From NCBI RefSeq assembly GCF_902806685.2, contig NC_048556.1:6510001-6574000 (forward strand): a stretch of 64,000 nucleotides of DNA, in the 5' to 3' direction. A model generated the notes under the pieces. The model saw nothing but the letters and a program-made list of their open reading frames with translations. It searched no databases and was not told the DNA's origin. Of the stretch, positions 41,301 through 54,066 are shown one piece after another. The stretch is from Maniola hyperantus. Its lineage: Eukaryota; Arthropoda; Insecta; Lepidoptera; Nymphalidae. Made by a program: the position numbers and the translations under genes. How positions within the stretch are numbered: position 1 is the stretch's first letter; each line of letters opens with the position of its first letter.

Positions 41301-43214
41301 GGGCGACAATATGATACTGGTGACGAATTCAAGCAGTACGTTCAACTGTTTTCCAAAAAGTTTAAGAGAGATTGCATTGCAGCCAAGTCAAAATATATCC
41401 AGGCAAAAATTAAAAACAGCTCCAATGTAGTAAAAACTACCTGGAAAATAGTTAACGAAGAAACAGGAAGAGTGACACATAAAACTTGTAATTTTGAACT
41501 AAAATATCATGACAAGTTGATTACGTCAGACCCCGAGGTTGCAACCGTTTTCGAGACCTTCTTTACAGATATTCCTGTTTCTACTACAAAATCATTGAAC
41601 TCTTCAGCAGCCGCCGCTCTCTCACTATTGGAGGATAACGTGCCTGAATGTAATAAAATGTTTGAATTCAGTCACGTTAGTTGCTCTGACGTTATCAAAG
41701 CTTTTAAATTAATTAATAATAAGAAAACAAATGATCTGTGGGGCATTTCCGTTAACGTTGTGAAATCATTAATTGATATTGTTGCACCCGAGTTAGCATT
41801 AATATTCAATAATTGTGTTGACTGTGGTGAGTTTCCAGACTTAATGAAACATAGTAAAATAATTCCATTATTTAAATCAGGTAGTACTAGTGACCCCACT
41901 AACTTCAGACCGATATCTGTACTACCCACTTTTAGTAAAATCTTTGAAAAAATAATTTTAACTCAACTGCTTAATTTTTTCAACATTAATGATTTATTTC
42001 ACACCAAACAGTTTGGTTTTACACGGGGTCGCTCAACAACCGATGCTGGTGTTGAGTTAATACTAAATATATTTGAAGCCTGGGAGGAATCACGTGATGC
42101 GCTTGGCGTTTTATGTGATTTATCCAAGGCTTTCGACTGCGTTGATCATGAAACATTGGTCGCGAAATTGCACCATTATGGAATTAGGGGTGCAGCATTG
42201 GAATTGATGAGTTCTTACCTAAATGATAGAATACAAAGGGTAGACGTGAATGGAAAGCGATCTCCCGGATCCGTTGTAAAAATGGGGGTGCCACAAGGTT
42301 CCATCTTAGGACCTTTTCTGTTCCTTATTTACATCAATGACCTTCCTTACCTCGCTAAGGACAATTACGGGATAGTCTTGTTTGCTGATGATACATCACT
42401 TTTATTTAAAATCAATCGATACTTAACAACTTTTGATGAAGTAAACAATTCTCTCACCAAGTTAGTACAGTGGTTCGAAGCTAATAACCTGCTTCTCAAC
42501 GGGAAAAAGACAAAGTGTATTAAATTCACTTTACCAAATGTTAAGCAGGTGAAAACCACTGTGCAACTTAATAATGAGGAATTAGATTTAGTGGATACCG
42601 CTATTTTTCTTGGAATAACGTTAGATGCAAAACTTCAATGGGGCTCTCATATAAATAACTTATCGAACAGACTTAGTTCTGCCGCATATGCGGTAAAAAA
42701 GATTCGCCAGTTGACAGACATAGAAACTGCGAGACTAGTATATTTTAGTTACTTTCACAGCATTATGTCATATGGTATATTATTATGGGGTAATGCTGCT
42801 GATATTAATTCTATTTTTGTGCTGCAGAAAAGGGCTGTTCGAGCCATATACAGTATGGGGCCACGAGAGTCGCTGAGAACTAAATTTAGGGAAGTTAAAA
42901 TTATGACAGTGCATAATCAATATATTTTTGAAAATTTACTGTACGTACATAAAAACATAAATAAATTTAAAAAAAAAAGTGACTGTCATAATATAAATAC
43001 TAGAAATAAAAATAAACTTGTAATTCCCGCCTCTAGGCTCAGTAAAGTTAGCAATTCATTTGCTCGTAATTCCATACGTTTCTATAATAAGCTTCCAGAA
43101 GACATATTGGAGATGTCTCTCAACAAGTTCAAAGTTTTCATAAAACGTAAACTAATTGAAAAATCCTATTACAATGTAAAGGATTATTTAAATGATAAGC
43201 AAGCTTGGGAATGA
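41301..43214 (+). pseudogene. LINE ORF2, reverse-transcriptase part (endonuclease missing)
   Basis: The open frame runs from 41301 (after a TAG at 41298) to TGA 43212-43214, about 637 codons, without internal stops. There is no initiating ATG near the start and the endonuclease domain is absent, as expected for 5' truncation during insertion. RT motifs: FRPISVLPTFSKIFEK, KQFGFTRGRSTTDAG, DLSKAFDCVDHE, MGVPQGSILGPFLF, the catalytic FADDT at 42381, and FLGITLDAKLQWGSH. The C-terminal part has YSMGPRESLRTKFREV and a basic tail. The RT core could still be enzymatic in sequence terms, but it lacks promoter, ORF1 and endonuclease. Confidence 0.85.
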
Positions 43215-43466
43215 GTTGCTTAACGACTTTGTGATAGTTCTAATAAGTTTCAATAAATTTGTAAAGTGGTGATAATAAAAAGAATACCCGGCTGAGTTTG
43301 TTGTGGGCTCTTCTCAGACCTGGGCGCGTTTGGAACCCTCGTAGCTTTAGTTTTAAGTTTGCGTTATAATTATCACCACTATATTATCTTACAAATCTAA
43401 CACTATACCAGACAATCAATAAGAGTAATTTATTACCTATTTTGAATAAATCATTTGACTTTGAAA
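41301..43466 (+). mobile_element. 5'-truncated CR1/Jockey-type LINE (second LINE)
   Basis: The element begins within the region between endonuclease and RT and carries the complete RT ORF, a 250-bp 3' UTR ('gggctcttctcagacctggg', 'gcgcgtttggaaccctcgta') and ends in 'tcatttgactttga'. A minus-strand 3' piece of the same family lies at 29771-29945. It differs in sequence from the intact LINE at 23-29 kb, so it is a separate family. Confidence 0.85.
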
Positions 43467-43640
43467 GTTATTTACTGATGGCTGAAAAAACGCCGTTTTC
43501 CGTACCCGAAATAGATAAAGTCATGAATGAACGAGGTACTATGGTATATTATTTGAGTTAAACAAAGTTTTTTTATTCATACACATTTTTTATTGGCATT
43601 ATTACTCTCCTGGTCGATCAAGGATGTCCTTCTTACTGGA

Positions 43641-43643
43641 CGT

Positions 43644-43676
<33 letters not shown>

Positions 43677-43763
43677 TGGATGGACGGACGGAGCAGACAG
43701 ATAGACAACAAAGTGATACTGTAAGGGTTCCGTTTTTCATTTTGAGGTACGGAACACTAAAAA
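43641..43763 (+). mobile_element. GCCAAGTGCGAG repeat, right end only
   Basis: (GACA)n with variants, 'gacaacaaagtgatactgta', 'agggttccgtttttcatttt' and 'gaggtacggaacactaaaaa' form the family right end. Confidence 0.7.
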
Positions 43764-44485
43764 CGAATTGCAGTCCCGCGCATTGCTGGAACGAGCTGCA
43801 GGTCAAAACCCACGCTCTTTTATCATTTAGGTACATAATCTTCGATTGTGTAATATGCTTTTTTCATGAACATACATTTAATAGATTTTTTAAACTTGTG
43901 GCTGTTGTGTATGTGTGGTTGTGTAAAATTCTGGCTTTACAACCGAGACAGTGCCCTCAAAAACTTTAGCTCATTATAGCACAGCATTTATATAAGTGCA
44001 ACTAACTTTTGCAATAAATAGCCAACGTCACAAGCTTGCTACAATCACCTCAACGCGTCACGCAATAAATTCCGCCCACACTTTACGCCCGCGCTTTTAT
44101 GACGTGAATGGTGACGTCATGCTTTACTAATTATATAGAATAACTTTCACGTACAACCGGAATACCGAATGAAATATTTTTTCTTACATAACAATACAAA
44201 AATGTTTATGTATCCAAGCGTAGGGTATCACATATTATGACAAACCTGCGCTATATAATGAATTCAGTAGACACAATTTGGGGTGAAGCATTATTCGATT
44301 TATTTGCATGGCTTACTACGTAACAGCTCGCTTCATTAACCGCCCTTGTATTATGTATGTTTCAAGGAGCTACGTGAGTGATAGATATTATTACCAATAT
44401 TATGAAAGTAAGTCGGTCTGTTGTTACCGTTTCACGCTTCAACCACTGAACCGATATTGACGAAATATATCGCAGATGTAGGTAT
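43764..44485. other. Gene-free stretch
   Basis: No gene or repeat is supported. Confidence 0.4.
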
Positions 44486-44672
44486 ATTACGTGACATTTC
44501 GAAATGGCAATCGGGGTGTGAGGTGGAAGGACGTCGCGTACACCCGCACGTCACCCGCGCTATCCCGCACCGGGGTAGAGCGGGGGCTGTGCGGGTGTAC
44601 GGGGCGTCGTCGTCCGTCCGTCCGTCCGTCCGTCCGTCCCCGATTGCCACCTCAACCTGTCGCGTACTATAG
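44486..44672. mobile_element. Palindromic MITE-P with internal (CGTC)n expansion
   Basis: Degenerate left end (CGTGACATTTCGAAATGGCA), conserved right end (CAACCTGTCGCGTACTAT), central arms CGTACACCCGCACGTCACCC and GCGGGTGTACGGGGCGTC. A CGTC-type repeat (44611-44640) has expanded within the right arm. Confidence 0.8.
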
Positions 44673-44926
44673 ATATAGGCATGCCGCACTATTAATAGTA
44701 TCTACTAATAGTGCGCACAATACAAGTAGGTACCTAGTCCAAACTGAACACGAGGCGTCTGACTGCGCATTGTACAAAAACAGATCGTAGCTGGGCTTGT
44801 GTATAAATAATCCTTAAGTTTAGGTACGACCTGCGCAAGCCACTATATTGCAAGTTGCAACATCCGATTGAAAAGAAGTAGTCTTTTGCGATCACTGTAG
44901 TTTGAATCCTGAAGACGACTTTACTT

Positions 44927-44985
44927 TTTATCCCGGCAAGAGTTCCCATGTAAATTATAAAAACCTAAATCCACTCGGACCGCAT
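44927..44985 (+). mobile_element. Family F scrap
   Basis: 'tttatcccggcaagagttcc' and 'aaaaacctaaatccactcgg' match the second half of family F. Confidence 0.5.
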
Positions 44986-45371
44986 ACGCCAAATGCAACA
45001 CAATAACTCTGAAAAGATGCGGACTAAGTATGAGAACCTACATTATGAGTATATATCTATATTATTATAATTTACAGAAACCGATCTAGACTGCCGAATA
45101 AACTCCGTTAAAAGACCGGAAAAGTTTTGGAATTTTCCGTAAGACCCCGCTATCAATTATTCGAGGTCCCTGCGTGTAATCCGAGCTCCACGGAAGCTTA
45201 GCTCCGGAGCGGGCTTGTTAGACGCTCTCAAATGCTACTCGAGAACGCTCCACAACGTTTTCGGAAGAAAATTGATATGGTAGGTACATAATTATATTTC
45301 CTTACTTTGCATTTTGATCTGCATAAACCTGTTTTGTAAACAAAGCGTTTTGGAAATAACCTCTACATCTA

Positions 45372-45560
45372 AATATACGAAAGGAAAAGGTAGCTTGACT
45401 GACTGATCTATCAACACAGAGCTCAAACTACTAGACGGATCGAGCTGAAATTTGACATGCAGATAGCTATGACGTAGACATCCGCTAAGAAAGGATTTTT
45501 CAATATTCATCACCTAACAGGGGAAAATACGGGTTTAAATTTTGTGTAGTCTCGTGTAGT
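45372..45560 (+). mobile_element. Family E repeat
   Basis: 'aaaggaaaaggtagcttgac', 'ctcaaactactagacggatc' and 'gcagatagctatgacgtaga' in order, ending where a reversed family F copy begins. Confidence 0.7.
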
Positions 45561-45562
45561 AT

Positions 45563-45700
45563 ATGTCCCGCGGGAACTCTTAGATTTTCGTGGTCAAAAA
45601 ATAGTCAAGATGTAGAGATGCAAGCTATTTTTGTATCAATTTCATCAAAATCGTTTAAACGGATGGGCCGTGTCTCTTTCGTAGTTATAATAGGTATGTA
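45563..45700 (-). mobile_element. Family F repeat, reversed
   Basis: 'tcccgcgggaactcttagat', 'agatgcaagctatttttgta' and 'aaacggatgggccgtgtctc' read family F backwards, abutting family E tail to tail. Confidence 0.6.
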
Positions 45701-46297
45701 TTATAGTAATAGTAGGTACATATTATAGCATGTACTTATAGTATCGATACTTAGAAGGATATATTTTCTCCAAGGTGGCTGAAAGGAAAGAGAAGGAAAT
45801 CATGCTACAAAAATCTAGTTTTCTAGATTTTCTAGACACAAATAGTAATTAATCCTACTTGCTTTAGATGTAGGTGTTCTGGCTGCTATATAAAAGTAAC
45901 AAAAAGGCGAAGTTTATAACAACTTTAAACTTACTTAGCAGTATTTTAAACTCTCATAAACACATCCTTCAAGATGCCTCTAAGATGAAAGCAAACTTCC
46001 GCTCGCAGCCAATGCACCGTGTGAAAATTTAAAATAATAAATTGCAGTTGCTAACTGCTTTGCTTTCAAAGTGTACGGGGAAAGCTACTGTACAGTCATA
46101 AAGTAAAGTCGTTAATAACAGCTCTAATAATGGTATGGCTCCACTATCGGGATTCGACAAATGATTTGAGTTTGGGCTTTTACGATAGATCGGCATTCGG
46201 CATATCAATTGGCCACACTATTTGTAATATTTTGTGGTTGTCGAATTTTTAAATCAGTTTAGAAACAGCGAATAGTCTTCCCTATGGAAAATAGACA
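45701..46297. other. Gene-free stretch
   Basis: No supported gene. Confidence 0.35.
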
Positions 46298-46562
46298 CTA
46301 GCTATTACCCGCGGCTTCACTCGCATGGCACAAGGGAAAATATTTGAGGTTTTCTTATAATAGTTTTTGATGCAAATCCTGCAGGAACTGGTTATTTTTC
46401 CGGGACCAAAAGCAATTCATGTTACTCTGCAGGTCTTCAAGTTTATCCAAACAAAAAATCATGTCGATCCGTTGCTCCGTTGCGACGTAATAGAAGGACA
46501 AATCAGTCCAACAAACCAAAAAACAAACACACTTTTGTATTTATAATATGGTTAGTGATAAA
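46298..46562 (-). mobile_element. Family F2 repeat, diverged
   Basis: 'actagctattacccgcggct', 'cgatccgttgctccgttgcg' and 'aacacacttttgtatttata' follow the F2 minus order. Confidence 0.65.
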
Positions 46563-46875
46563 AATAGTGCATTGTGTACGTGACTGTGCTAGTCTCAGTT
46601 TTAAAATAGCTCTTACATTCGTAAATCGTTTCACCTTCATATTTCTGACATGGTTTATCTCGAGTCTCCACTCTCGTTAACAAGGTTTCCATTCTGTTTA
46701 GGTATTCCACACCAATCACATCATGCATATTTTGTTAAGTATTATTTTTTTTAACTTTGGAAACTGACAATCTTTATTACCTAGTCAAGGTATTACCTCT
46801 GCCATTTAAAGAAATAAACAGCTGGAAAATATTGACAAAATTCTTAGGATCACTTTCAGTCATCATTAAAGTAAT

Positions 46876-47017
46876 TTAAAAGTAAGAAAAATTGAATTTA
46901 CCCTTGAATACAATAACGTGATTTGAATTCGATCAAACCGAGTTCGTTAAAAGCAAGAAAAATACAATTTACCCTTGAATACAGTAATTTGACTAGAATT
47001 CGATCAAACCGTACGCT
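46876..47017. repeat. 71-bp tandem duplication
   Basis: Units 46876-46946 and 46947-47017 both contain 'aatttacccttgaataca' and 'gaattcgatcaaaccg'. Confidence 0.85.
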
Positions 47018-47264
47018 TTAAGCTAGAAAGGCATGGATATTAGATATTTGTATCATCTTGTGTGTAAGAAGTCTGATTTTTATCAAACTCTTACAAAATC
47101 AAATTAAATTCAGTTTCTTTAGAACTCCCTGTAGTATCTAAATAATTGGATAAATCTTTTCACAGGAGTCGGTATTCGAGCGGCGGCGGATAGAATCCAA
47201 CTTTATTGCATTTCAAAGGATCGTGAGTCGATGCTGATTGCTGTTGAGACATTACGATTCAAAT

Positions 47265-47572
47265 AAACCGGTCAAGTGCGAGTCGGACTCACACACGAAG
47301 GGTTCCGTGCCATCGTACAAGATATACCAAACACTTTTATGTAGAACACTGCAAATTAATAACGGACTGATTTAGTAAATAATTTTTTTTGTGATGTTCA
47401 AATTCACGGTTTTTGTATTTTTCCTTTACTTGTGTTAAGACCTACCTACCTGCCAAATTTCATGATTCCAGGTCAATGGGAACTACCCTTTAGGTTTTCT
47501 TGATAGACGGACAGACAGACAACAAAGTGATAACGGTTCCTTTTTCCTTTTGAGGTAAGGAACCCTAAAAAA
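47265..47572 (+). mobile_element. GCCAAGTGCGAG repeat
   Basis: From AAACCGGTCAAGTGCGAGTC via 'TGCCAAATTTCATGATTCCA' and GACA repeats to 'GAGGTAAGGAACCCTAAAAA'. Confidence 0.75.
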
Positions 47573-47639
47573 TTGAAAGCTAAATTTGTAAAGCTATTTT
47601 CCTTTCTTTATAAAGGGGTGCTCTAATTGACTTGGATAC

Positions 47640-47810
47640 CAGCGACGTGATTGAAGGACACACCAATAAACCAACAAGCAAACACACTTTCGCATTTAAG
47701 AAAGAAAGAAAGAAAAGACGTTTATTAATACAAATTATGCCACACATCACAATTTAAAGCTAAGAGCTGGTTGTTCCGGCGCGGTGCATTTATAATATGA
47801 GTAGTGATTC
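47640..47810 (-). mobile_element. Family F2 fragment split by a small LINE insertion
   Basis: 'gcgacgtgattgaaggacac' ... 'actttcgcattta' breaks at 47698 and resumes at 47786 with 'gcatttataatatgagtag'. Confidence 0.65.
47699..47785 (-). mobile_element. Tiny LINE 3' insertion with target duplication
   Basis: An 87-bp insert begins on the plus strand with (AAAG)n and then 'acgtttattaatacaaatta'; on the minus strand it ends in a TTTC-repeat tail. GCATTTA flanks both sides (47692-47698 and 47786-47792), a 7-bp target duplication. Confidence 0.7.
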
Positions 47811-48089
47811 TCGGAGAAGACAATAATCTAGGCCTACTTCCTAGTTCAAGTAGCGTCGCTTATTCGATTTGCAGCAAATCCCCAATAAAAAGCGTTTAGG
47901 TACCTGATCAATGTGTTGCGAAATCGCTTGAAATCAATTGCCGGGCCACTGACGCGGAATGATGGCAAGATAATATTATTATAGTGCTGAATACATTACA
48001 GTAAACTAAACAGGAGTCGATTCGACTGATAAATGAAAGCTTACGGAACGGTTCAGAACTGCCATATCCCGGCAACCACGTTGCGTTCC

Positions 48090-48232
48090 ATCTAAGGCTG
48101 AAATCTATAGTATCATCATCAGACTTAAGACACTGTTAAAACGAGATAGCGTTATATTATAAACGGCATAAATCTATCTGAGGCTGAGATCTATAGAGCG
48201 CACTTCGATATCTATAGATCTCAGCCTTAGAC
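48090..48232. mobile_element. Fold-back MITE (CTAAGGCTGA family)
   Basis: Outer arms TCTAAGGCTGAAATCTATAG and CTATAGATCTCAGCCTTAGA; a perfect 17-bp inner hairpin pairs 48181-48197 with 48211-48227. It looks like a composite of two overlapping palindromes. Confidence 0.65.
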
Positions 48233-48290
48233 TGCACCGTCACTTTTCCACGTGATAATTGCATCAAATGCCAACTTTGTTTATGAATGA

Positions 48291-48560
48291 AAAAAAAAAT
48301 CAGCCAAGTGCGAGTTGGCCTACGGATGGTTCTGTACCATCGTACAAGAAATAACACACTTTTAATATTTTATTTACAGGCATTTCTGTATTTTGCCTTT
48401 TTTAATTTCAATGGCTCCCAATATTTTTTTTATTATTTGATGTTATAACGGCAGTAGAAATACAGTATTATGTGAAAATTTTATCTCTTACGAGAGTTTA
48501 CGAGATACAGTCCGCTGACAGATAGACGGATGGACGAACGGACGGACAGCGGAGGCTTAG
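48291..48560 (+). mobile_element. GCCAAGTGCGAG repeat, divergent subfamily
   Basis: Starts 'aaaaaatcagccaagtgcga' and contains 'gatacagtccgctgacagat' with GGAC/GGAT repeats near the end. The interior matches neither the 10.8 kb nor the 48.7 kb type. Confidence 0.6.
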
Positions 48561-48736
48561 TAATAGTGTCGTAACATTCACTTTGTGAAAAGGTATCCCA
48601 GTTAAAGAAAAAGTTCCTGGGGAATAAATTAGGATGTGATAAAGAATTACTCTCAGCGGTTGATTAATGGTTTATGTACCTTTCTTTGTCATCCCTTGTC
48701 ATTCTGTCGAGCGGCCAAGGTGTGGATCTATTATTT

Positions 48737-49166
48737 AAAAAACCAGCCAAGTGCGAGTCAGGCTCGCGCAATGAGGGTTCCGTACTACAGTCGTATTTTC
48801 AACATTATGCACGATAATTCAAAAACTATGACGCGTAAAAATAAATAAAAATCTGTTTTAGAATACACAGGTAAAGCCCTTTCATATGATACCCCACTTG
48901 ATATAGTTATCTTACTTCGAAAATTGAAAATACTAATTATTAGTTCATGACAACAATTTAATTTTTTTTTGTGTGATGTGACCACAAATTCACGGTTTTT
49001 AGATTTTCTCCCGAATGTCTGCTATAAGACCTACCTACCTGCCAAATTTCATGATTCTAGGTCAACGGGAAGTACCCTGTAGGTTTCTTGACAGACCGAC
49101 AGACAGACAACAAAGTGATCCTATAAGGGTTCCGTTTTTCCTTTTGAGGTACGGAACCTTAAAAAC
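48737..49166 (+). mobile_element. GCCAAGTGCGAG repeat, complete
   Basis: AAAAAACCAGCCAAGTGCGA to GAGGTACGGAACCTTAAAAA, closely parallel throughout to the nested copy at 10774-11202. Confidence 0.8.
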
Positions 49167-49170
49167 AAGT

Positions 49171-49292
49171 ATAAGTCCGCGACAGGTAGAGATAGCAATC
49201 GGGGTATGAGGCGGTCTTGTTAGCGCGGGAGCTGTGGGGGTGTGCTGTGCGTTCCCTCCCCGATTGCCATTTCAACCTGTCGCGTACTATAG
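49171..49292. mobile_element. Palindromic MITE-P, internally deleted
   Basis: CCGCGACAGGTAGAGATAGC and CCATTTCAACCTGTCGCGTA ends; the central left arm is largely lost. Confidence 0.75.
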
Positions 49293-50453
49293 GTGTATAA
49301 AGATACTACCAAGAAAAGGTAAACAAGAAGACCAGAGGCACTTTTATTATGGTACTTATTGCGAAAAACTTAAATAAAATTCGTAGGTTAGTAGGTACAG
49401 CTCTTTTTAATATTAGGTTATATTTTGAACAGACAAACATTGAGGGTTGATAAACTACACTTTTGTGACGATTTTAAAACAATTTATCAAAATATATTTT
49501 TCCTTTTCTGTGCAGTTGAGTTCAAATCTTATCTAGTAAGTTAACAAGTTTCAGGATATTTTCTCTTTTAATATCACAGACTTATCTCAATTTCATACTG
49601 TAATCATAAACCAAGCTTAGAAAATAATTAGGTCCATTTTATGCATGGCTTGTTTTTGCCTAGATTATAAAATGTAAGCCTCGGATAAATTCAGCGACAA
49701 AAACAGCGAGAATCTGGAATTCCGCTATAAAATGGGGCTAAAATCTGAGCTCGAGAATTAATATTTAGGTTAGACTAACAGATACCCACAACTTTACCTA
49801 ACTCAAACTGGCTTTAAATAAAAAAGGAGGAGGTTAATCTATCTATTCGATGTTACTACATTATTGTCTATAGTGAGGAAAGATTTGTTTAGAAGAAAGA
49901 TTTTTATTAAAAAAAAAACTTTTGCAAGTGCGTTTGAATTATCAATAGAATCTACTGCTGTGGTATGTTCATACTCAGTTATTTCTAAGTATTTTTCACG
50001 GGATAGAGTAGCTTCGACCAGCTAAAAAACCTCTCCAGAACAGGATGTTGCCGTTAGTTTAAGCCGTAAGGTTGGATCCTTGCTTTAGAGAAAAACAAAA
50101 GCTGTTCTATGTTTGTGTATCAGTGTATCACACACGAGTGATTTTATTTAAACAGTAATGCAAAGGATTCAGGGGAAAGGACAAAATCGAAGTTTCCATC
50201 GCATTGCTTCTAAGGACCTTAAAGGCCTGTGCAATGACCCGTCCGGCTATCCCGTTTAACCTACCGAATTACAACTGGGGAAATTGGCTAATAAATACCT
50301 ACAATAGATATATAGTACCTACCTCACCTAAGGTTCTTCACATGTACATAAGTACCACACACATAACAGCGGCAAAAAATTGTAGTCATTGTATACTATA
50401 TAGTAAAAGTCACCGGACACAAAGTACGAGAATGCTTAGTTCCGTACATACAT
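49293..50453. other. Mostly gene-free; family C tail scrap at 49908-49955 (-)
   Basis: Apart from 'ttttgcaagtgcgtttgaat', a reversed family C 3' tail, nothing is recognised. Confidence 0.4.
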
Positions 50454-50619
50454 AATAGTACCCGACAGGTCGAGATGCAATCGGGGAGGTAAGGCCCCGT
50501 ACACCCGCACAGCCCGCGCTAACCCCTTGCGGGCGAGCGAGGGTGACGTGCGAGTGTGCCCGGCGTCCCCCCGTCTAATACCCCGATTGCCAACTCAACC
50601 TATTGTGGACTTTACTATA
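50454..50619. mobile_element. Palindromic MITE-P
   Basis: ATAGTACCCGACAGGTCGAG and CCAACTCAACCTATTGTGGA ends; CCCCGTACACCCGCACAGCC and GTGCGAGTGTGCCCGGCGTC arms. Confidence 0.75.
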
Positions 50620-53600
50620 ATTTGCAATCGCTTTCAACAGCTGCCTCGAACGTGTGGTCAATATATTAGACGACTACTCAATCACTAGCGGCATTCACAT
50701 GCAAGCTATTGTACTAGATCGCAACCACACCTACGTAATTTGTAGATACGACATCGCAACTTCAGGTAGGTAGCTGTAGCAAGAACTTTCATACGCGACC
50801 ACAGCAGCTGCCTAGCGACATTTTTGCCGCTGGAATATGACCCATCTGAATACACCCTAAATAAACAAGCAAATTAACATAAAAATTAAAATAATTTAGT
50901 TTAAACCATAATATAAATAATTCATAATTGACAGATCCCCAGTCCCTACGGCCTGTATAGATTAGGATCCTCGGCGCCTCTTGTTGATTATGTATTTAAA
51001 AAATGGCCGATTGCAGTGCCGAGTATTTTAAGGCAAAACATACACTTAAATCGATCAAAAAAAATGAAATTCATGATATGACCACAAGAAACGCAATAGT
51101 GTTACTTTTATGATGTTTGGATATCTATTTGCTGGAAAACCCTACTTATTCACTTGAATTCTTGAAATCTAACGTAGAAATTCAATGGCTCGAGTGTGAC
51201 TTGTTATTTTTGTTACCTACATAAATATAATGTGTGGGCTATGAGTGCTAATTTAGTTGTGCACAATCTCTAGACTAAATTGACGGGTCTCAAAATTTTC
51301 CCTACAGGAAAGGCTAGCACTACATTTGGCGAATAAGCCAAAGTTCCAAAATAATATGAGAAAATAAGCAGCGTCCTTGGCGTGGCAAACCATTTTAAAA
51401 GTACAAAACAAACTATGTTGTAATATATTGGTCCCTCCTCCTGACCGAATTTCTGTAGGTTCATTCATGGTTTACTTACCTACTTAAAAAAATCCTTGGT
51501 AAAGTTTGCGCCCGGGAACCCAAAGTAAAGGGAAATACCACTTTCTGATAGTAGCCTGAGAACCGGGCCTGGTTCTTTCATATTTTATTACTTGCTGCTG
51601 TTAAGTGTTGCTAACTAATTTACTGAAAACTATCACCTACTTGATTTAATAATAACATATGTAAGCCAAACCTATAGTAGTAAACTAACACCAAGTACCT
51701 ACCTATAGAAAAAAGGACATCGTATGTAATATTTTACGAATAGTTGAATGTTTTACAGAATTCAGAATTCCTCCTCCTGCAGCATTAGGATTAAGTAGTG
51801 GTACCTAAAAGTACCTACCTACCTAAATATTGGATAACCTAAATTGGTCAAATAAACCTGTCATAAACATGTTTATCAAGAACTTACACCAATTTATATT
51901 TATTAGGCTTCTGACCCTCAGACTTGGAGCAATGCCAAAGTTATATCCAGAAAAAGTCTTATCACATAAGTGGATGTCTAAGGCTGTTAATATCACAAAG
52001 AAAATGTATCTTCCCGAATCTTTGTAGTGATGAAACTGTTTTGTTTCTCTTTCCCTGTGAGTCACAGTTTTTTGACTTAAAAAGTAGTTTATTTATATGC
52101 CTCATCAAAATAATAGTATGATGCAATAGAAATAGAAAAAAATATTATTTAAATATACTTTTACAAGTGCTTTTGAATCGACTACTAGAAGATGGATAAA
52201 GCTGTAGACCACAGAAGTATAATAAGGCACTAGAAATGGTGTGTACGCGTGACCTTGTCGCCGCCGTGCTGAGGACGCGGACGTCGTAAGCGCAACGATG
52301 TGTGAGGTAAACGAACAGATACGATGTGTGAGGTAAGCGAACGATGTGACGCATTTGCAACCTTACTGCGCTAATCCTATGGTGTAATTCTGTCTGCACA
52401 GCAACAGCATTGAGCGTAAATGAGTTTGCGTGATTGCGCATAACTATGTGTATGTAGTAAGGTGACGACATGCGAAGCTGATGAATAAAAAATTCAAGGA
52501 TCATGCCTATCAAGTGAAGATAATACAATCATAGTGAAGAGAAAGTAGAGAGAAAGAGAAGTAAGTATTGTCCAAGTTTAAATACAAATTCTTTATGAAC
52601 TGTCATTTTTGGGCATTAAACAATTTTCAGTCAAATCACGTCGGAGCTGAGCTCTGAAGGTCGCCGCGATAAAGGGGATAACCGTAGGTATGAATACTAA
52701 TCAATGGTTATATAAAATTTGACTGCTTCCTGAAGTTTATGTTACATTGCTCGTATTTCAGTTATTGTAAATACAACCTGTACTGTCAAAGCAGCAATGT
52801 AATAAAGCATTTAGATTTCGCTTGGATGTTTTTCTCATTGATAGTTCAACGCTGACAGTTCAGGAGATCTGATAAATTAGTTCGCTAACTTCATGAGTAG
52901 GTATAGGGGTTTTCTTTAAGAAGGTCGCACACCGGCGGTAAAACTCGTAGCAGGAAGCACAAAAACCGCTAGAGGTGCGAGAGCAACATTTTTCAATGAT
53001 TTTTCATATTATGTTGTCATTCCGTCAAAATTGGTAAACGATTTTTCAGATTGCACTCGGCAGATTGAGTTGAAATTTCGCAGGCACGTTTAGTTTAAAA
53101 GATAAATATTGTAGTACCGTTGAGCGTCTTTGATGATATATATAGAGTTGGAGACTAGAACCGATGGCATAATGGCAGGACTTTCGAATTAGAACTCACC
53201 TTGCTTTAGAACTTTTCAAAAACATAATAACAAGTGCCTCATAATGGAGATGGAATATGGGCACTGGTATACTTATGGCAAGACAGCCGTATTTGGACTA
53301 ATACATTTACCTTGTTTCATAAGAAAGTTTTAATCTGTTTTTAGCGCAATTTATAGCAAAAAAGCTTTAACTTTCAAATGCGTTGTAACATATTAGTATT
53401 GAAAATGCGACGTTAGCAGCACATGGGTAGAAATGGGCCGACTTCATCAGCATTTATTGGAGGCACCTGGTAACTCTTGTCGCATGTTGTTGCTCCAGTG
53501 TAAAACATCCTTTAGAGCTATTACAGCAACTTACTTTCAGGAGAACTTGTTTTTAGAAAAATAATTTCTGTATCGAAACAAGCATTGCCTGCTCATTGCA

Positions 53601-53830
53601 CCTACCGTTCTTGTACCTTTTGAGGATCGTTTTATGGTATACGATCACCTTTATTCGATTGAGTTGGGACATAAAGAGTCGCAGACGTGACTGTTTTATA
53701 TCGGCTCACGTAAATAACAAACCAAACGTTTCTTGCCTCGGGCACGACAAAGTTTTGTATCGAAAATACCTTCATTTATAAAGGAATGAAGTTAATGAAA
53801 ACGTGCCAACTATAACTTACTTTAGGTAGG
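50620..53830. other. Gene-free stretch
   Basis: The longest unassigned region. It holds a reversed family C tail scrap at about 52150-52195 ('acttttacaagtgcttttga') and a 26-bp duplication at 52295. Frames of up to 127 codons on the minus strand (52145-52528) lack motifs and cross the duplication. Confidence 0.4.
52295..52345. repeat. 26-bp tandem duplication
   Basis: ACGATGTGTGAGGTAAACGA (52295) and ACGATGTGTGAGGTAAGCGA (52321) are adjacent copies. Confidence 0.85.
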
Positions 53831-53982
53831 TATAGTACGCGACAGGTCGAGATGACCATCGAGGTATGAGGCGGGGGAGCGCCCCGTACACCCGCACTAT
53901 CCCGCACCGGGTTAGCGCGGGGCTGTACGGGTGTGCGGGGCGTTCCCACCCCGATTTTCATCTCGACCTGTCGCGTACTATA
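53831..53982. mobile_element. Palindromic MITE-P (best-preserved ends)
   Basis: TATAGTACGCGACAGGTCGA and TCGACCTGTCGCGTACTATA are exact 20-base inverses at the two ends. Confidence 0.85.
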
Positions 53983-54066
53983 CGTATTCGGATAAGACAT
54001 TGAGATATTGAGAACCGTATTATACTTATAGTATAACAGTACACTATAGTCACTAAAGTGTAGTGC

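Noticed and set aside
52145..52528. 127-codon minus-strand frame
   Set aside because: No ATG-proximal motif or domain; it crosses a 26-bp tandem duplication and a LINE tail scrap.
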